From Chitinophagaceae bacterium DXS (GTDB lineage Bacteria; Bacteroidota; Bacteroidia; Chitinophagales; Chitinophagaceae): 64,000 nt of DNA. Both the position numbers and the translations under genes were made by a program. The stretch is taken from assembly GCA_030345135.1 (NCBI GenBank), contig CP128386.1, positions 5,068,170 through 5,132,169 on the forward strand. The letters are read 5' to 3'. The notes below the pieces were generated by a model, which saw nothing but the letters and a program-made list of their open reading frames with translations, had not been told where the DNA came from and ran no database searches. Of the stretch, positions 17,731 to 26,970 are shown piece after piece. Position 1 is the stretch's first letter. The number at the start of each line of letters is the position of its first letter.

Positions 17731-19157
17731 TACTGAATAACTGTTATATCGAATGTGAGGTTATTGAACGGACCAAGGCTTCCGCTGGTAAAATTGGTGA
17801 TTTGAACATTGACCGTCCCGGCAGTTGCATATGAAGAAGCTAATACCAATCCGCTGGCGATCCCCCCGCGTATATTGGCGATTACCGAAGCATTTGCCTG
17901 GACGTTTGCATATGGAATGGCTAATGTTTTTGTAACCCCGGCGCCGATATTCGGAATGGTTAAAGAACTTTGAGAAAACTTCATTATTCCCGTCAATACC
18001 GTTCCCGTCTGCCCGAGTTTAAAATCGCCTGCAACATCCAGCTTCGCACCCGGAGTAGCAGTGGCAATACCAACATTGCCTGACGATGTAATTCTCATTT
18101 TTTCCGTATTGTTGGTAATAACAGGCAGATCATAATTGTTTGTGGTGCCCAGGCTCTGAACAGCGGTAACACTGTTGCCTCCTAAAAGCCAGTCAGAACC
18201 ATTGAATACAGCTGTGGGACTAACATACTCCAACGATGTTCCTGCTGAATTCACGCGTAATAGGTTAAGTGATGAACCCATGGAAGAAAGCCCTGTGCCA
18301 CCATTTGCAACAGGCAATACGCCTGTTACTTCTGTTGCCAGGTCTGCATTACCTGTTGTAAATCCAGATCCATTAGCACGCAACAAACCATTTAATGTGG
18401 TGGTTATTCCTATGTTGGATGTGCCAGCAGATGGTGTTGTTATAGCGGCAGACAAACCTGATGGTACTGTTGCAGTTATAGCAGTTAAATAGTTAGGAGT
18501 AATGTTTATCCACTTTGATCCATTATATTGTAACAGTTGATTTGCTGAAGGTGCTGTAATAGTTGCATCCTGGAGGTTTGACAAGTTATCCTGAACTTTT
18601 AAAATTCCTGTTGTATTGTCAAGGTTGAGACCGGTACCTAATGTAATCTCTTGCATAGATCCCGGAATCGCAGTATACCGGCCAAGTAGCTTGTTTGGCG
18701 TAACGTCTTGGATTTTACTATATGTTACATTTCCATTCAATATTTTGGTCGTAATAACACTATTGTCTGCAAGTTTTGTATCGTCAATTGCATTTACAGC
18801 GACTAAAGGATTCGGATATGTTCCGGTTAAATCTCCACCTGCAATGTTAATGTTATTTAACTTCCAGAAATTAGTCGGATCGATTACCTGTTGCCAAATT
18901 CCATTTTTTCTGATGCGCAAGGTATTATCGTTCGTGAAAAAGATGATCGTTCCATCCGGTGCAGATGTGAGCGGTGAAACAAGTGTGTCCGGCACTCTTG
19001 TCAACAAAAGGCCCTGAACTTTGCTTTCCAGTTCAAGTATCGATGATTTATTTATAGCGGAAGGTGTTACACCCAGTTTTAACTGGGCGGATCCATTGGT
19101 TTGGACCAATACCATCCCGGCGACAAGCAACAACAGATAAAACAATCTTCTTTTCAT
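17730..19157 (-). CDS. Secreted protein with tail-fibre-like low-complexity middle
   Basis: 475 residues with a lipid-poor signal peptide (LFYLLLLVAGMVLVQTNGSAQ). It starts with a module LKLGVTPSAINKSSILELES followed by a WQQV end point, which recurs in the protein at 19335-20648. The middle (about 100-330) is Gly/Ser/Thr/Asn-rich, with repeating phrases such as LLQYNGSKWINITPN and GVLPVANGGTGLSS, as in trimeric tail-fibre or surface-fibre proteins of Bacteroidota. The C-terminal 100 residues look like a beta domain. No T9SS tail is visible. Cotranscribed with the T9SS protein. Function is probably surface structure, by inference. Confidence 0.65.
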   Translation of the reverse strand: MKRRLFYLLLLVAGMVLVQTNGSAQLKLGVTPSAINKSSILELESKVQGLLLTRVPDTLVSPLTSAPDGTIIFFTNDNTLRIRKNGIWQQVIDPTNFWKLNNINIAGGDLTGTYPNPLVAVNAIDDTKLADNSVITTKILNGNVTYSKIQDVTPNKLLGRYTAIPGSMQEITLGTGLNLDNTTGILKVQDNLSNLQDATITAPSANQLLQYNGSKWINITPNYLTAITATVPSGLSAAITTPSAGTSNIGITTTLNGLLRANGSGFTTGNADLATEVTGVLPVANGGTGLSSMGSSLNLLRVNSAGTSLEYVSPTAVFNGSDWLLGGNSVTAVQSLGTTNNYDLPVITNNTEKMRITSSGNVGIATATPGAKLDVAGDFKLGQTGTVLTGIMKFSQSSLTIPNIGAGVTKTLAIPYANVQANASVIANIRGGIASGLVLASSYATAGTVNVQITNFTSGSLGPFNNLTFDITVIQ

Positions 19158-19334
19158 GAGGTCAGTTAAAAACAGTGAATAGCAAAATGAGTAACAAACA
19201 GCCTGGTGTTAGACTCAGCAATCAATTTCACTTAAATGGCACAAGATAGTGAATGGCTTTTGGTTTCCATTCACTATTCGCCATTCAATGCTGTATACTT
19301 CAATAAAAGAAAACAGCATTGTTTTGCAGGCTAT

Positions 19335-20648
19335 CTATTTTTTGATGATATACCAATTGGTGCCATCTGTTTGTAAAGTCACGAAAGTCCAGTCGTTGTA
19401 GATTACGTAGTTTGCGCCGCCATCAATAGTTCCGCCCGTAGTCGCAATAGTAACAGGGCTGTCAATACCGCCGTCAGGATCCCCGCTGCCAACTTTCTTA
19501 ATGGTGTACATTCTTCCTTTAATGTTTGTTGGGGAAGGCAAAGTAATTGTCATAGCACTTGCACCCGGGGTGGCAAGGATAGTATTGCTTTTTTCATCGA
19601 TAGCTCCACTCGTAGTCATGGTGGTTATGTTGCTCGCGATAGAACCGTTTACTTCAAATGTTGAAGTAGCGTATGTGTTTGCCGCGAGGCCAACAGCAAG
19701 TGAATCTCTAAAGTTTTTGCTACCACCGAATGTCTGATCAGCTATAGATACACCACCGGGGTTAGAAGCATTTGCAGCATGCAGTGTAACCACTTGTGTG
19801 CCTGGTTTTAATGGATCTGTATTAGGATCAATTGTTACTCCCGTAGATATTGATGACGCTGAGAAAGCACCATCCACGATCGCTGCCTTGGCATTCGCAT
19901 CAAATCTTACCCAGTCAGCATAAGTCAGCAAACCTTTTGCATTGGTAGCGGCGCTTCCATCCTGGATAGGGATGTTTAAAGTATGTGTGGCTGTGCCGGC
20001 ACCGTTAGAACTTGACTTAATTGTTATGCCTGTATCAGGAATATTACTTGTAGCAAACTCGTGAACGCTGTCTCTTAAATTTCCTAGCGAAACGATGGCG
20101 TTGCTGAATGCTGATAATGCAATCTTGCGCTGCAAAATGTTTCCTGTTGCAGGATCTACAAGCAATACCTGCACCTGTGTTTGATCCGTTGATGGTACTA
20201 CAGGCAGTGTTGTTGTATTATTTGGCACTTGTATATTGCCGGTTGAAGTAAGCTTTAACAATGCATTGTTGTTGGCTTTGAATACAACGCCCTGTCCGTC
20301 TGTTGTTCCAATAAAATTTGTAGCTTCATTGGTGCCTGCGTTACCGTTCAAAGTCCAGTTTGAATTGGCGACTATGTCCAGAGACATTTTTAACCACACC
20401 CCGTTACGCCGTACGCAAAGAGCCGAAGAATCAATTACATAAACGATCATCCCGTCGGGAGCGGCATTCAGTGGACTGACACCAAGATTTGAGCCCGGAA
20501 CACGGGGCAATAACAAACCTTGTTTGGTACTTTCAAGCTCCAAAATGGATGATTTGTTGATGGTGCTTGGGTTTGAGCCGATTTTCATCTGGCCAAAGGA
20601 CACGCCGGTTACCAGCGCTAGCATGATAGCGAGTACAACTTTTTTCAT
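19335..20648 (-). CDS. Secreted protein sharing the N-terminal module of its neighbour
   Basis: 437 residues with a signal peptide (KKVVLAIMLALVTGVSFGQ). The first 85 residues after the signal (MKIGSNPSTINKSSILELES, GLLLPRVPG, APDGMIVYV, VRRNGVWLKM) match the same module in the gene at 17730-19157, so they are paralogues. The middle is Thr/Asn/Gly-rich and ends with a compact domain with GRMYTIKKVG and a closing NYVIYNDWTFVTLQTDGTNW. The latter phrase resembles the C-terminal part of phage tail or pectate-type surface proteins. No T9SS tail. The gap of 177 bp to the downstream gene contains no terminator I can identify. Confidence 0.65.
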   Translation of the reverse strand: MKKVVLAIMLALVTGVSFGQMKIGSNPSTINKSSILELESTKQGLLLPRVPGSNLGVSPLNAAPDGMIVYVIDSSALCVRRNGVWLKMSLDIVANSNWTLNGNAGTNEATNFIGTTDGQGVVFKANNNALLKLTSTGNIQVPNNTTTLPVVPSTDQTQVQVLLVDPATGNILQRKIALSAFSNAIVSLGNLRDSVHEFATSNIPDTGITIKSSSNGAGTATHTLNIPIQDGSAATNAKGLLTYADWVRFDANAKAAIVDGAFSASSISTGVTIDPNTDPLKPGTQVVTLHAANASNPGGVSIADQTFGGSKNFRDSLAVGLAANTYATSTFEVNGSIASNITTMTTSGAIDEKSNTILATPGASAMTITLPSPTNIKGRMYTIKKVGSGDPDGGIDSPVTIATTGGTIDGGANYVIYNDWTFVTLQTDGTNWYIIKK

Positions 20649-21028
20649 TGGTCTTGTTTAGATATAAAACAATTTTGATTAATTGTGGTATATCATAGGA
20701 GATGACGGTACTATGCAGGATCTATAAAGATGCCTTTCATTAGGTATTGGGAAGCACAAACTAAATCAATAATACAAGTGCTCAATTAAGAAGCGTGGAA
20801 TGTTACATTGGAAATGCTACCTGGTCAGTTATCGCGGATTGTAACAATTATCTTCGGGTACAAAAGTATTGTTGAATTAAAGGTAAGGTGTTTCATAGTT
20901 TATTGCGAATTATTCTTTGCCAAAGATGTACTAAATTCTCATTTGGCCAAAAAAAACTACCTTAAATAATGAATAATTAATGAATGAATATTTAATCTTT
21001 TTTTATAATGCTCAAAAAGACATTTTGG
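20649..21028. other. Intergenic gap
   Basis: About 380 bp, AT-rich, between the minus-strand secreted-protein gene and the upstream end of the next gene's 3' side. I see no gene. It presumably contains the promoter of the 19335-20648 gene. No repeat of the families seen elsewhere in the window. Confidence 0.4.
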
Positions 21029-22384
21029 TTAGTGATGCATAGAAATATTCATTAACGGCGGAAACAAATGGATAAAAAATTGACCGCTTAAAGGATTCAT
21101 TCCGTACAGATCGTTTAGTTTTTTATCTGCATGATAAAATGATAATTGTCCGCCTGCAGCTACGTTTATAAATTTTGTTTGCAGTAAATTATAACTGGCT
21201 CCAACAGCTAAAAGATTTACAGGAAAGCGTGTGTGGTTGCCGTAAATATTTGCATCAAGATTTAGTTCTTCAACTGATTTCTGTACCCATTCATAGCGCA
21301 TATAAAATGTCGTGCGACTAATGTTTGCTGACGCTTCAAGTAATGCTGCATTTTCGCCGTCGTGTCCTTTTGTTTTATTTAAACCCCACAGTGCTGTTGC
21401 ATTGAATGAACTGTTGTTGCCTAGCGGATAACTGGTGATAGCTGATGCGGTTGTTCTGTTTATGTCTTCATTGCTATGCAATGCTTCAGGACTTTTAATG
21501 AAACCATGCGACACTTGCATGGCCCAGTTTGCAGAAGGATTGAATGATAATCTTGTGCTCCATGAATCGAACAGCGGCTTATCGAAATTATAGCGATTTT
21601 CATCAGGTTCCCTTCCTGTAAATGATGATGCTTCTATTTTGAATTTATCATAACGGTATCCTATTGTCGCTACGCCAAAAGTAATGTGTGTGCCGTCATT
21701 CCAGTGATGTGTAATTGGTGCATCAGGACCGGATAAAGATGATGGTCTGTGCATAAATGCAACAGATCCGAGTGCTGGTTCTCCGGGATAACCGAAGTAG
21801 AAAAACAGATCAGATTTTTTTGATAACGCTTGCGTATAGCCTATTGAAAGGCCAGAGAAAAGATCATGCGGATGTTGTCTGTCTACCAACGGTTTTCCGT
21901 TCCAGCTTTCGCCTGTTTGAAATAACAACGGATAGCCTGCTCCGCCTTCTGTCAACGGATCTAACGATAACATAACTGTGTAATTAAACAGGCCTTTTTT
22001 TCCAACCCTTCTTTGCGCCATCAACATGAACCAGTTGGGTGCATCGAACTTGTCATCCCCGCGGGAACCTTTCTTGCCGATATCCTGGCTGGTATATCGT
22101 AGAAAAATGTTCCCATGTATCATATACATCCATTTTTTTGAATGGACCATGACACCATACATAGGTGATGCATCAGGCAGCCATGCAGTGCCTGATCCGT
22201 TGCGATTCATTGGCAGATTCAATGAATAAGCGTGACTCATGGGCGCATGCATATTCATCCCGTGGGTAACTGTATCGCCGGATTCCTTCATTGCGTGAGC
22301 AGAGTCTTTCATGTTATGCATTTCATGTTGTGCATAACTCTTATTGAGAACAATGATTAACAATAAAGCGGCTAAGATGCGCAT
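21029..22384 (-). CDS. Outer-membrane beta-barrel-type protein with Met/His-rich N-terminus
   Basis: 451 residues with an N-terminal signal peptide (MRILAALLLIIVLNKSYAQ). The mature N-terminus is strikingly rich in Met and His (HEMHNMKDSAHAMKE, HGMNMHAPMSHA) and the last residues are MNISMHH, which suggests metal (copper) binding. The rest alternates hydrophobic and polar residues with many aromatic ends (NWFMLMAQRRVGKKGLFNYTVMLSL), as in outer-membrane barrels. Related proteins occur beside copper resistance genes in Bacteroidota. Here the neighbours do not show a Cu operon. Inference only: a metal-related outer-membrane protein. Confidence 0.6.
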   Translation of the reverse strand: MRILAALLLIIVLNKSYAQHEMHNMKDSAHAMKESGDTVTHGMNMHAPMSHAYSLNLPMNRNGSGTAWLPDASPMYGVMVHSKKWMYMIHGNIFLRYTSQDIGKKGSRGDDKFDAPNWFMLMAQRRVGKKGLFNYTVMLSLDPLTEGGAGYPLLFQTGESWNGKPLVDRQHPHDLFSGLSIGYTQALSKKSDLFFYFGYPGEPALGSVAFMHRPSSLSGPDAPITHHWNDGTHITFGVATIGYRYDKFKIEASSFTGREPDENRYNFDKPLFDSWSTRLSFNPSANWAMQVSHGFIKSPEALHSNEDINRTTASAITSYPLGNNSSFNATALWGLNKTKGHDGENAALLEASANISRTTFYMRYEWVQKSVEELNLDANIYGNHTRFPVNLLAVGASYNLLQTKFINVAAGGQLSFYHADKKLNDLYGMNPLSGQFFIHLFPPLMNISMHH

Positions 22385-22488
22385 AAAAATATCCGGCTAT
22401 TTGGTTTCATTTATATAACCATAAATTTTGTGCCATTGGATTTTATTCCGTGGTGAAGAAAAAAAGAATTTCTGTTGCACGACCATCT

Positions 22489-23343
22489 TCAGTAGCTTAA
22501 AGTACCAAATACGCCATTGTTGTAATCCGCCATAGCCTGTTCAATTTCCTCTGCGGTATTCATCACAAAATTGTCTTTAGCGGCAACTGGTTCATCAATT
22601 GGTTGAGCAGATAGAAAAAGAATCACCGCGTCTTCCTCTGCGCAAACAATAATCTCATCGTTTTCTTTTTCAAAGATCACAAGGTTGTGTTCCTGGATTG
22701 TTTCCTGGTTAACGTTCAGCGTGCCCTTTGCTATGTACAACAATGTCCAGTAACCTTGTGTCGCATTAAGCTGTACGCGACGTCCTTTGTTTATTTCTCC
22801 TATAATGGAAATAACCGGTGTAATAGTCTTAATTGGTCCTGTCTGTCCGTCGTATGAGCCACTTGCAAGTCTTAGATGAACGCCTTCCTGTTCACATACT
22901 TCGGGTTGCTTGTCTTTTGCTGCAAATTGATAGGAGGGGGCATCCCACTTGTTCGTGCTGGGTACATTTACCCAGATCTGGATAAATTCCTGAACACCAC
23001 CTTCTCTCAGTAATCTTTTGGAAGGACCTTCGCTATGCAGAAGCCCTTTACCTGCAAACATCCATTGCACATCGCCTGCGCCAATCGTTTCATCATGTCC
23101 GGCATTGTCCTTGTGATAACCTTCGCCTTGCAACATAAAAGTAACAGGAGCGAAGCCGCGGTGAGGATGAGGATGAATCCGGAATTCAGCACCGGCCGTG
23201 ATGGTTTCCGGCTTGAGATGGTGTATTACAATAAATGGATTGGCAAACCTGAAATCTTTATGGGGCAGTGGTTGTAAGACCGTTTCTTCTTTTGTTATTT
23301 GTTTCTCTCTTCCTGCAAGAATATGTGTGATTGCTTTTTTCAT
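22489..23343 (-). CDS. Pirin family protein
   Basis: Bicupin protein of the pirin family, about 284 residues. The N-terminal cupin shows FRIHPHPHRGFAPVTFMLQGEG and the metal-ligand pair IHPHPHRG, followed by HDETIGAGDVQWMFAGKGLLHSE. The second cupin is at about 175-280 with a DNFVMNTAEEIEQAM ending. Bacterial pirins are quercetinase-like or regulatory and usually of unknown substrate. I chose the ATG at 23343 (MKKAITHIL), parallel to the start of its neighbour, rather than nine codons upstream. It lies downstream of a second pirin and a Crp-type regulator. Confidence 0.85.
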   Translation of the reverse strand: MKKAITHILAGREKQITKEETVLQPLPHKDFRFANPFIVIHHLKPETITAGAEFRIHPHPHRGFAPVTFMLQGEGYHKDNAGHDETIGAGDVQWMFAGKGLLHSEGPSKRLLREGGVQEFIQIWVNVPSTNKWDAPSYQFAAKDKQPEVCEQEGVHLRLASGSYDGQTGPIKTITPVISIIGEINKGRRVQLNATQGYWTLLYIAKGTLNVNQETIQEHNLVIFEKENDEIIVCAEEDAVILFLSAQPIDEPVAAKDNFVMNTAEEIEQAMADYNNGVFGTLSY

Positions 23344-23479
23344 AACATCTTTTTTAAAGTCAAAATTCAAAAGCCAAAAGTAAAAAAGAGTCCCGGCGTT
23401 CTACCCTGTCAATCGAAAAATCAAGCATAACTGTGCCGGAAGCTTTTTACTTTTGACTTTTTACTTTTGAATTTTTATT

Positions 23480-24346
23480 TTATTCCAGCGTGCCAAATTT
23501 ACCTGACTGAAACTCTTGTATCGCCTCATAGATCTCCTGCTGGGTATTCATCACAAACGGACCATAACTGGCAATAGGTTCATTGATCGGCTCTCCACTT
23601 AACAACAATACCACACTATCTTCTGACGCTTTTATCTCAATATCCTCGCCATCGTTTTTAAAAAGTACAAAACTATGTTCTGCAGCCTCTTTATCATTCA
23701 CAGTTATCTTGCCATTAATAACAAGTAATGCTGTATTATAGTTTGCAGGTAAAGTGGTAGAAAGCGCTTCATCTTTTTTTAATTTGATATCGAAAAGGTT
23801 TACAGGTGAATATGTACTTGCAGGACCTTTTACACCATTAAACTCACCGGCAATTACATTTACAACACCACCACCGGGTAATGCAATTTTACCCATCTGG
23901 CTTGCCGTAATTGGCTGATAATGTGCATCAACGGATTTGTATTTTTTGGGAAGATTTACCCATAACTGAACCATCTCAAACGGACCACCTTTTTTTGAAA
24001 AGGCTTCTTCATGGTATTCTTTGTGAAGTATACCTCCACCAGCGGTCATCCATTGTACATCACCCGGATTGATTATACCACTATTGCCTGTGCTATCGTG
24101 GTGTGCCACGCTTCCTTTATAGGCAATGGTTACGGTTTCAAAGCCTTTGTGCGGATGCACATCAACACCTCTTATCTTTTCTGAAGGACCAAAATCAAAT
24201 TCAGCATTAAAGTCCAGCATAAGGAACGGACTTATTCTCGCCTGCAAAATGCCCGAACCGGGAATATAGTTAAACACTCTGAATCCGTCACCCACCATGC
24301 CCGGACGTGCGGGTTTGGGAACTATTCTGTCTATTTGCTTTTTCAT
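23480..24346 (-). CDS. Pirin family protein
   Basis: Second pirin, 288 residues, closely parallel to the one at 22489-23343. It contains GVDVHPHKGFETVTIAYKGS, NPGDVQWMTAGGGILHKEYH and a matching C-terminal cupin ending GPFVMNTQQEIYEAIQEFQSGKFGTLE. The two have the same closing sequence but only moderate overall identity by eye, so they are older paralogues. Between them, at about 23380-23475, is a stretch with short-period ACTTTTGAC/GTCAAAAGT repeats. It reads in the same direction as, and 108 bp from, the Crp-like regulator, suggesting that regulator or its stress signal controls them. Confidence 0.86.
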   Translation of the reverse strand: MKKQIDRIVPKPARPGMVGDGFRVFNYIPGSGILQARISPFLMLDFNAEFDFGPSEKIRGVDVHPHKGFETVTIAYKGSVAHHDSTGNSGIINPGDVQWMTAGGGILHKEYHEEAFSKKGGPFEMVQLWVNLPKKYKSVDAHYQPITASQMGKIALPGGGVVNVIAGEFNGVKGPASTYSPVNLFDIKLKKDEALSTTLPANYNTALLVINGKITVNDKEAAEHSFVLFKNDGEDIEIKASEDSVVLLLSGEPINEPIASYGPFVMNTQQEIYEAIQEFQSGKFGTLE

Positions 24347-24454
24347 GTGTATTTTCCTTTGTACTATTTAATTTGTTCACCAAAAGTACAACGCGGCACC
24401 AGGGCCTTCCAATAACATAGATTAAGCGGAACAATTAATGTAGATTAATTTTTT

Positions 24455-25030
24455 TTACTGCATTTGTTGATTGAGCATTTTGCTCAGAAATTCAGGCGTT
24501 ACACCAATATATGAGGCAATGAATTTTTGTGAAAGACACTGGACGAGCGATGGATATAACTCCGCAAAATTTTGATAGCGCTCACGTGCAGATAAACTCA
24601 GGCTGTTGACAAAGCGTTGCTGGTACGCTGCAACCGCATTCTCGGCAAGTATTCTGAAGAAACGTTCAAATTTCGGTACTTTGATAAACAGGTTGTCGAG
24701 GTCTGTTTTTGATAGCTGTATAATTTCACTGTCGTCAATTGCGTCGATAAACAGGTTTCCCGGTTTCTGCTGAAGAAAACTCTGAAAATCTCCAATCCAC
24801 CAACCGGGTGTTGCAAACTGGATAATGTGTTCAAATCCATTTTTATCAACAGAATACATTCTTAAAATGCCACTGATCACAAATGATGTGTGCCTGGTGG
24901 TGTCGCCTTCCTGCTGAAGATAGCGCTTGCGTTTTATTTTTTTGGTATGCAGAAGGGAAATTAAGTAGTCTGTTTCCTCCTGGGTGAGTGTGATATATTT
25001 TGCTATGTTAGCCAAAAGAAGATCGTACAT
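24455..25030 (-). CDS. Crp/Fnr family transcriptional regulator
   Basis: 191-residue regulator with a cyclic-nucleotide-binding-type beta-roll (residues about 30-120: KKIKRKRYLQQEGDTTRHTSFVISGILRMYSVD, GWWIGDFQSFL) and a C-terminal winged-helix segment LVQCLSQKFIASYIGVTPEFLSKM. This is the short form frequent in Bacteroidota, often next to genes for oxidoreductases, pirins or cupins. No cysteine cluster for an FNR-type FeS cluster is visible. The most likely targets are the two pirin genes just downstream on the same strand. Confidence 0.85.
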   Translation of the reverse strand: MYDLLLANIAKYITLTQEETDYLISLLHTKKIKRKRYLQQEGDTTRHTSFVISGILRMYSVDKNGFEHIIQFATPGWWIGDFQSFLQQKPGNLFIDAIDDSEIIQLSKTDLDNLFIKVPKFERFFRILAENAVAAYQQRFVNSLSLSARERYQNFAELYPSLVQCLSQKFIASYIGVTPEFLSKMLNQQMQ

Positions 25031-25383
25031 AAGCGTAAAACTAAATCATAATTGATAATTGAAAGGTGAAAATTGACAATGATTGCGAGGAATTAGCCAC
25101 TGAGATTCTGTGTTAATTACCAAGTAAGATTTTAGTTAAGTTTTTATAATTTTGTTGTTCCAAGGCGGCAAAAGTCAGCCTGTTTAGGGCGGTCTGTAAT
25201 GACCGTCCTAATTAATTTCAGACAGACTTGATTTAATGTGTTGTTTAGTCGTTGATTAATATCTCTTGTTTTGAGAGATAATCCGGGTCATACTTGTTTT
25301 TTGTTTTGAATAAGGTATACAGCAATGCTTCGCATTTGGACCTCGACGATCTTCAATCATAGAACTAATTATCATCTCTGGCT

Positions 25384-25591
25384 CTGGCGCGTGTGTTCCG
25401 CAGGATCACACGTGTCTATTAATTTCAAGCCGATTGCATCGGCGTTATTGCAACAACCCATCCTTAAAAAGTATTGACTTTAATTGCCGTGCTTTTTCTT
25501 TCTTAAACAAATACTGTCTTCACTTGTCCCGATACAATCGGGAGAGATTTAATAGACACGAGTGGTCGGCGGTACCGAACACTCGCGCCAG
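25384..25591. repeat. 208-bp MITE-like hairpin element, copy 1
   Basis: Starts CTGGCGCG and ends CGCGCCAG. The arms stay partly complementary for some 40 bp (CACGTGTCTATTAATT on one side, TTTAATAGACACG on the other) and a second nested pair brackets the middle (GATTGCATCGG / CCGATACAATC). An equally long copy is at 30527-30734. No gene inside. It looks like a non-autonomous, transposase-mobilised or structured RNA element. Confidence 0.65.
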
Positions 25592-25640
25592 AACCGGCAA
25601 CCTATATGAACAAGAGCGCACGAAGAGATATCGTCTCCAA

Positions 25641-25695
25641 AATAATTTGTCCTACACTTTTAAAGCACTTTGAAAGTGTAGGACACATTATTCTG
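25641..25695. repeat. GTCCTACACTTT palindrome, family copy
   Basis: GTCCTACACTTT and AAAGTGTAGGAC are separated by about a dozen bases, with the outer arms AATAAT...ATTATT also complementary. The same core recurs as perfect palindromes at 63304-63350 and 63628-63672. REP-like intergenic element. Confidence 0.65.
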
Positions 25696-25806
25696 GCGGC
25701 GTGTATTCCGCAGCTTTTGAATACTCTCGGTGCAACTTCTGGATGAACTTTGAACGTCATGTCGAGGAATAATTGGTTAACCACAATCAAAAAAAAAGAC
25801 AATATA

Positions 25807-25975
25807 CTTTTTGTCGATAGCCCGTAGGGCTTAAAGCTCAATAGAAGTACAGACACACAAGACCCCTATTGTCCGTAGGACATTAACACCTTTTATTTGG
25901 TTAAAGCCCTAACGGGCTATGAGGATCCCGATTCAATCATTTCTATTGAGCTTAATTCCCTACGGGAAAAATTGC
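25807..25975. repeat. REP-like nested inverted repeats
   Basis: ATAGCCCGTAGGGCTT (25817-25832) pairs with AAGCCCTAACGGGCTAT (25904-25920). AAGCTCAATAGAA (25834-25846) is the exact reverse complement of 25941-25953. CCCGTAGGG and CCCTAACGGG are also short palindromes in themselves. No gene; part of the 1.1 kb non-coding stretch 25031-26139, which otherwise holds two other repeat elements. Confidence 0.6.
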
Positions 25976-26139
25976 AACTGCAGCAAAACCTGTCATTGGC
26001 ACGCAGGAGATATCTCCCAAAGTTGAAGATGCCGGGCTTAAATTAAACAGCTATAACGCATGTGTTCTTCACCGTTTGAACGCGCTCTGTGCAACTCCGT
26101 GCCTCCTCCGTGCCCCTCCTATGTAACTGTATTTAATTT

Positions 26140-26601
26140 TCACCAAACATCCAACAACCCTGCATCCGCAAAAGAAAAATATGATTCGCTCGTAATGATC
26201 AGGTGGTCAAGTACCAACAGGCCAAGGATCTCCCCTATCTGCTTTACTTTTTTTGTCAGCTCAAGATCCGCCCGGCTTGGTGCAGTATTGCCGGACGTAT
26301 GGTTATGGCATAAAATTACGAACGTAGCATTTCCCTTCAGCGCCGCGGCAAACAACAGTTTAGGATCGGAAACGGTGCCGTTGCATCCGCCTGAAGACAA
26401 ATGGCAAATGCCCAACACCTTACTGTCCGCGTTCAGCAGCATTACCTTCAATTCCTCCTGCAGTTCTATTCTTTTAGCGTCCCAGGTTGTCAGAAAGAGT
26501 TGATAGGCAGATCCAGGACCGTCAACACTCACCCTGGCTGAGGGCTTTACGCTTGTGTTGTACACAAGCTCTATTTCCGCGATCTGATGCATGTTTTGCA
26601 T
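26140..26601 (-). CDS. RadC-like JAB/MPN domain protein
   Basis: Stand-alone RadC/JAB domain protein of about 153 residues from the ATG at 26601 (MQNMHQIAEIELVYN); the frame extends upstream to a TTG but the typical start region begins at MHQIAEIEL. The JAMM metal site is CHNHTSGNTAPSRADLELT, with the usual HNHP turned into HNHT, and VSDPKLLFAAALKGNATFVIL in front. RadC proteins were named for DNA repair, but the actual role is unclear, and copies on mobile elements in Bacteroidota are common. It lies between two repeat blocks, which fits a mobile or recently acquired gene. Confidence 0.8.
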   Translation of the reverse strand: MQNMHQIAEIELVYNTSVKPSARVSVDGPGSAYQLFLTTWDAKRIELQEELKVMLLNADSKVLGICHLSSGGCNGTVSDPKLLFAAALKGNATFVILCHNHTSGNTAPSRADLELTKKVKQIGEILGLLVLDHLIITSESYFSFADAGLLDVW

Positions 26602-26690
26602 GTTGTCTATTGGTTGTACAATTTGATTGAAACGGCGCCCCGGCACCAATGCGAAGCATCTCTTAAATGTCCTTTTATACCATCTGGTCA

Positions 26691-26965
26691 ACTAGTGAAT
26701 AGTGAATGGTCAATGGTGAAGGTTCGGTCTGGCTAAGTAAATGTATTGTCGTTTAAGTGTTATCATTATCGTAGACAAAATTCTTATTTGTTCTTATATG
26801 CCTTATATGGTTTAAAACCTTCGCTTAGATCAGTTTTAAGCTTTGGGCTTTGGGCTTTAAGCTTTATCAGTTGTTTACAAAGAAACGTTGGCACCCGACA
26901 CCTTACTTATATGGTTTTAAACCTTCGCTTAGATCAGCTTTAAGCTTTGGGCTTTAAGCTTTACG
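26691..26965. repeat. Composite short-period repeat, copy 1
   Basis: Contains ACTAGTGAATAGTGAATGG, then TTAAGTGTTATCATTATC, TCTTATATGCCTTATATGG, and two copies of the TTTAAAACCTTCGCTTAG...AGCTTT block separated by GAAACGTTGGC. The same sequence of modules appears at 45495-45853. Purely intergenic. Confidence 0.6.
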
Positions 26966-26970
26966 CTCTA

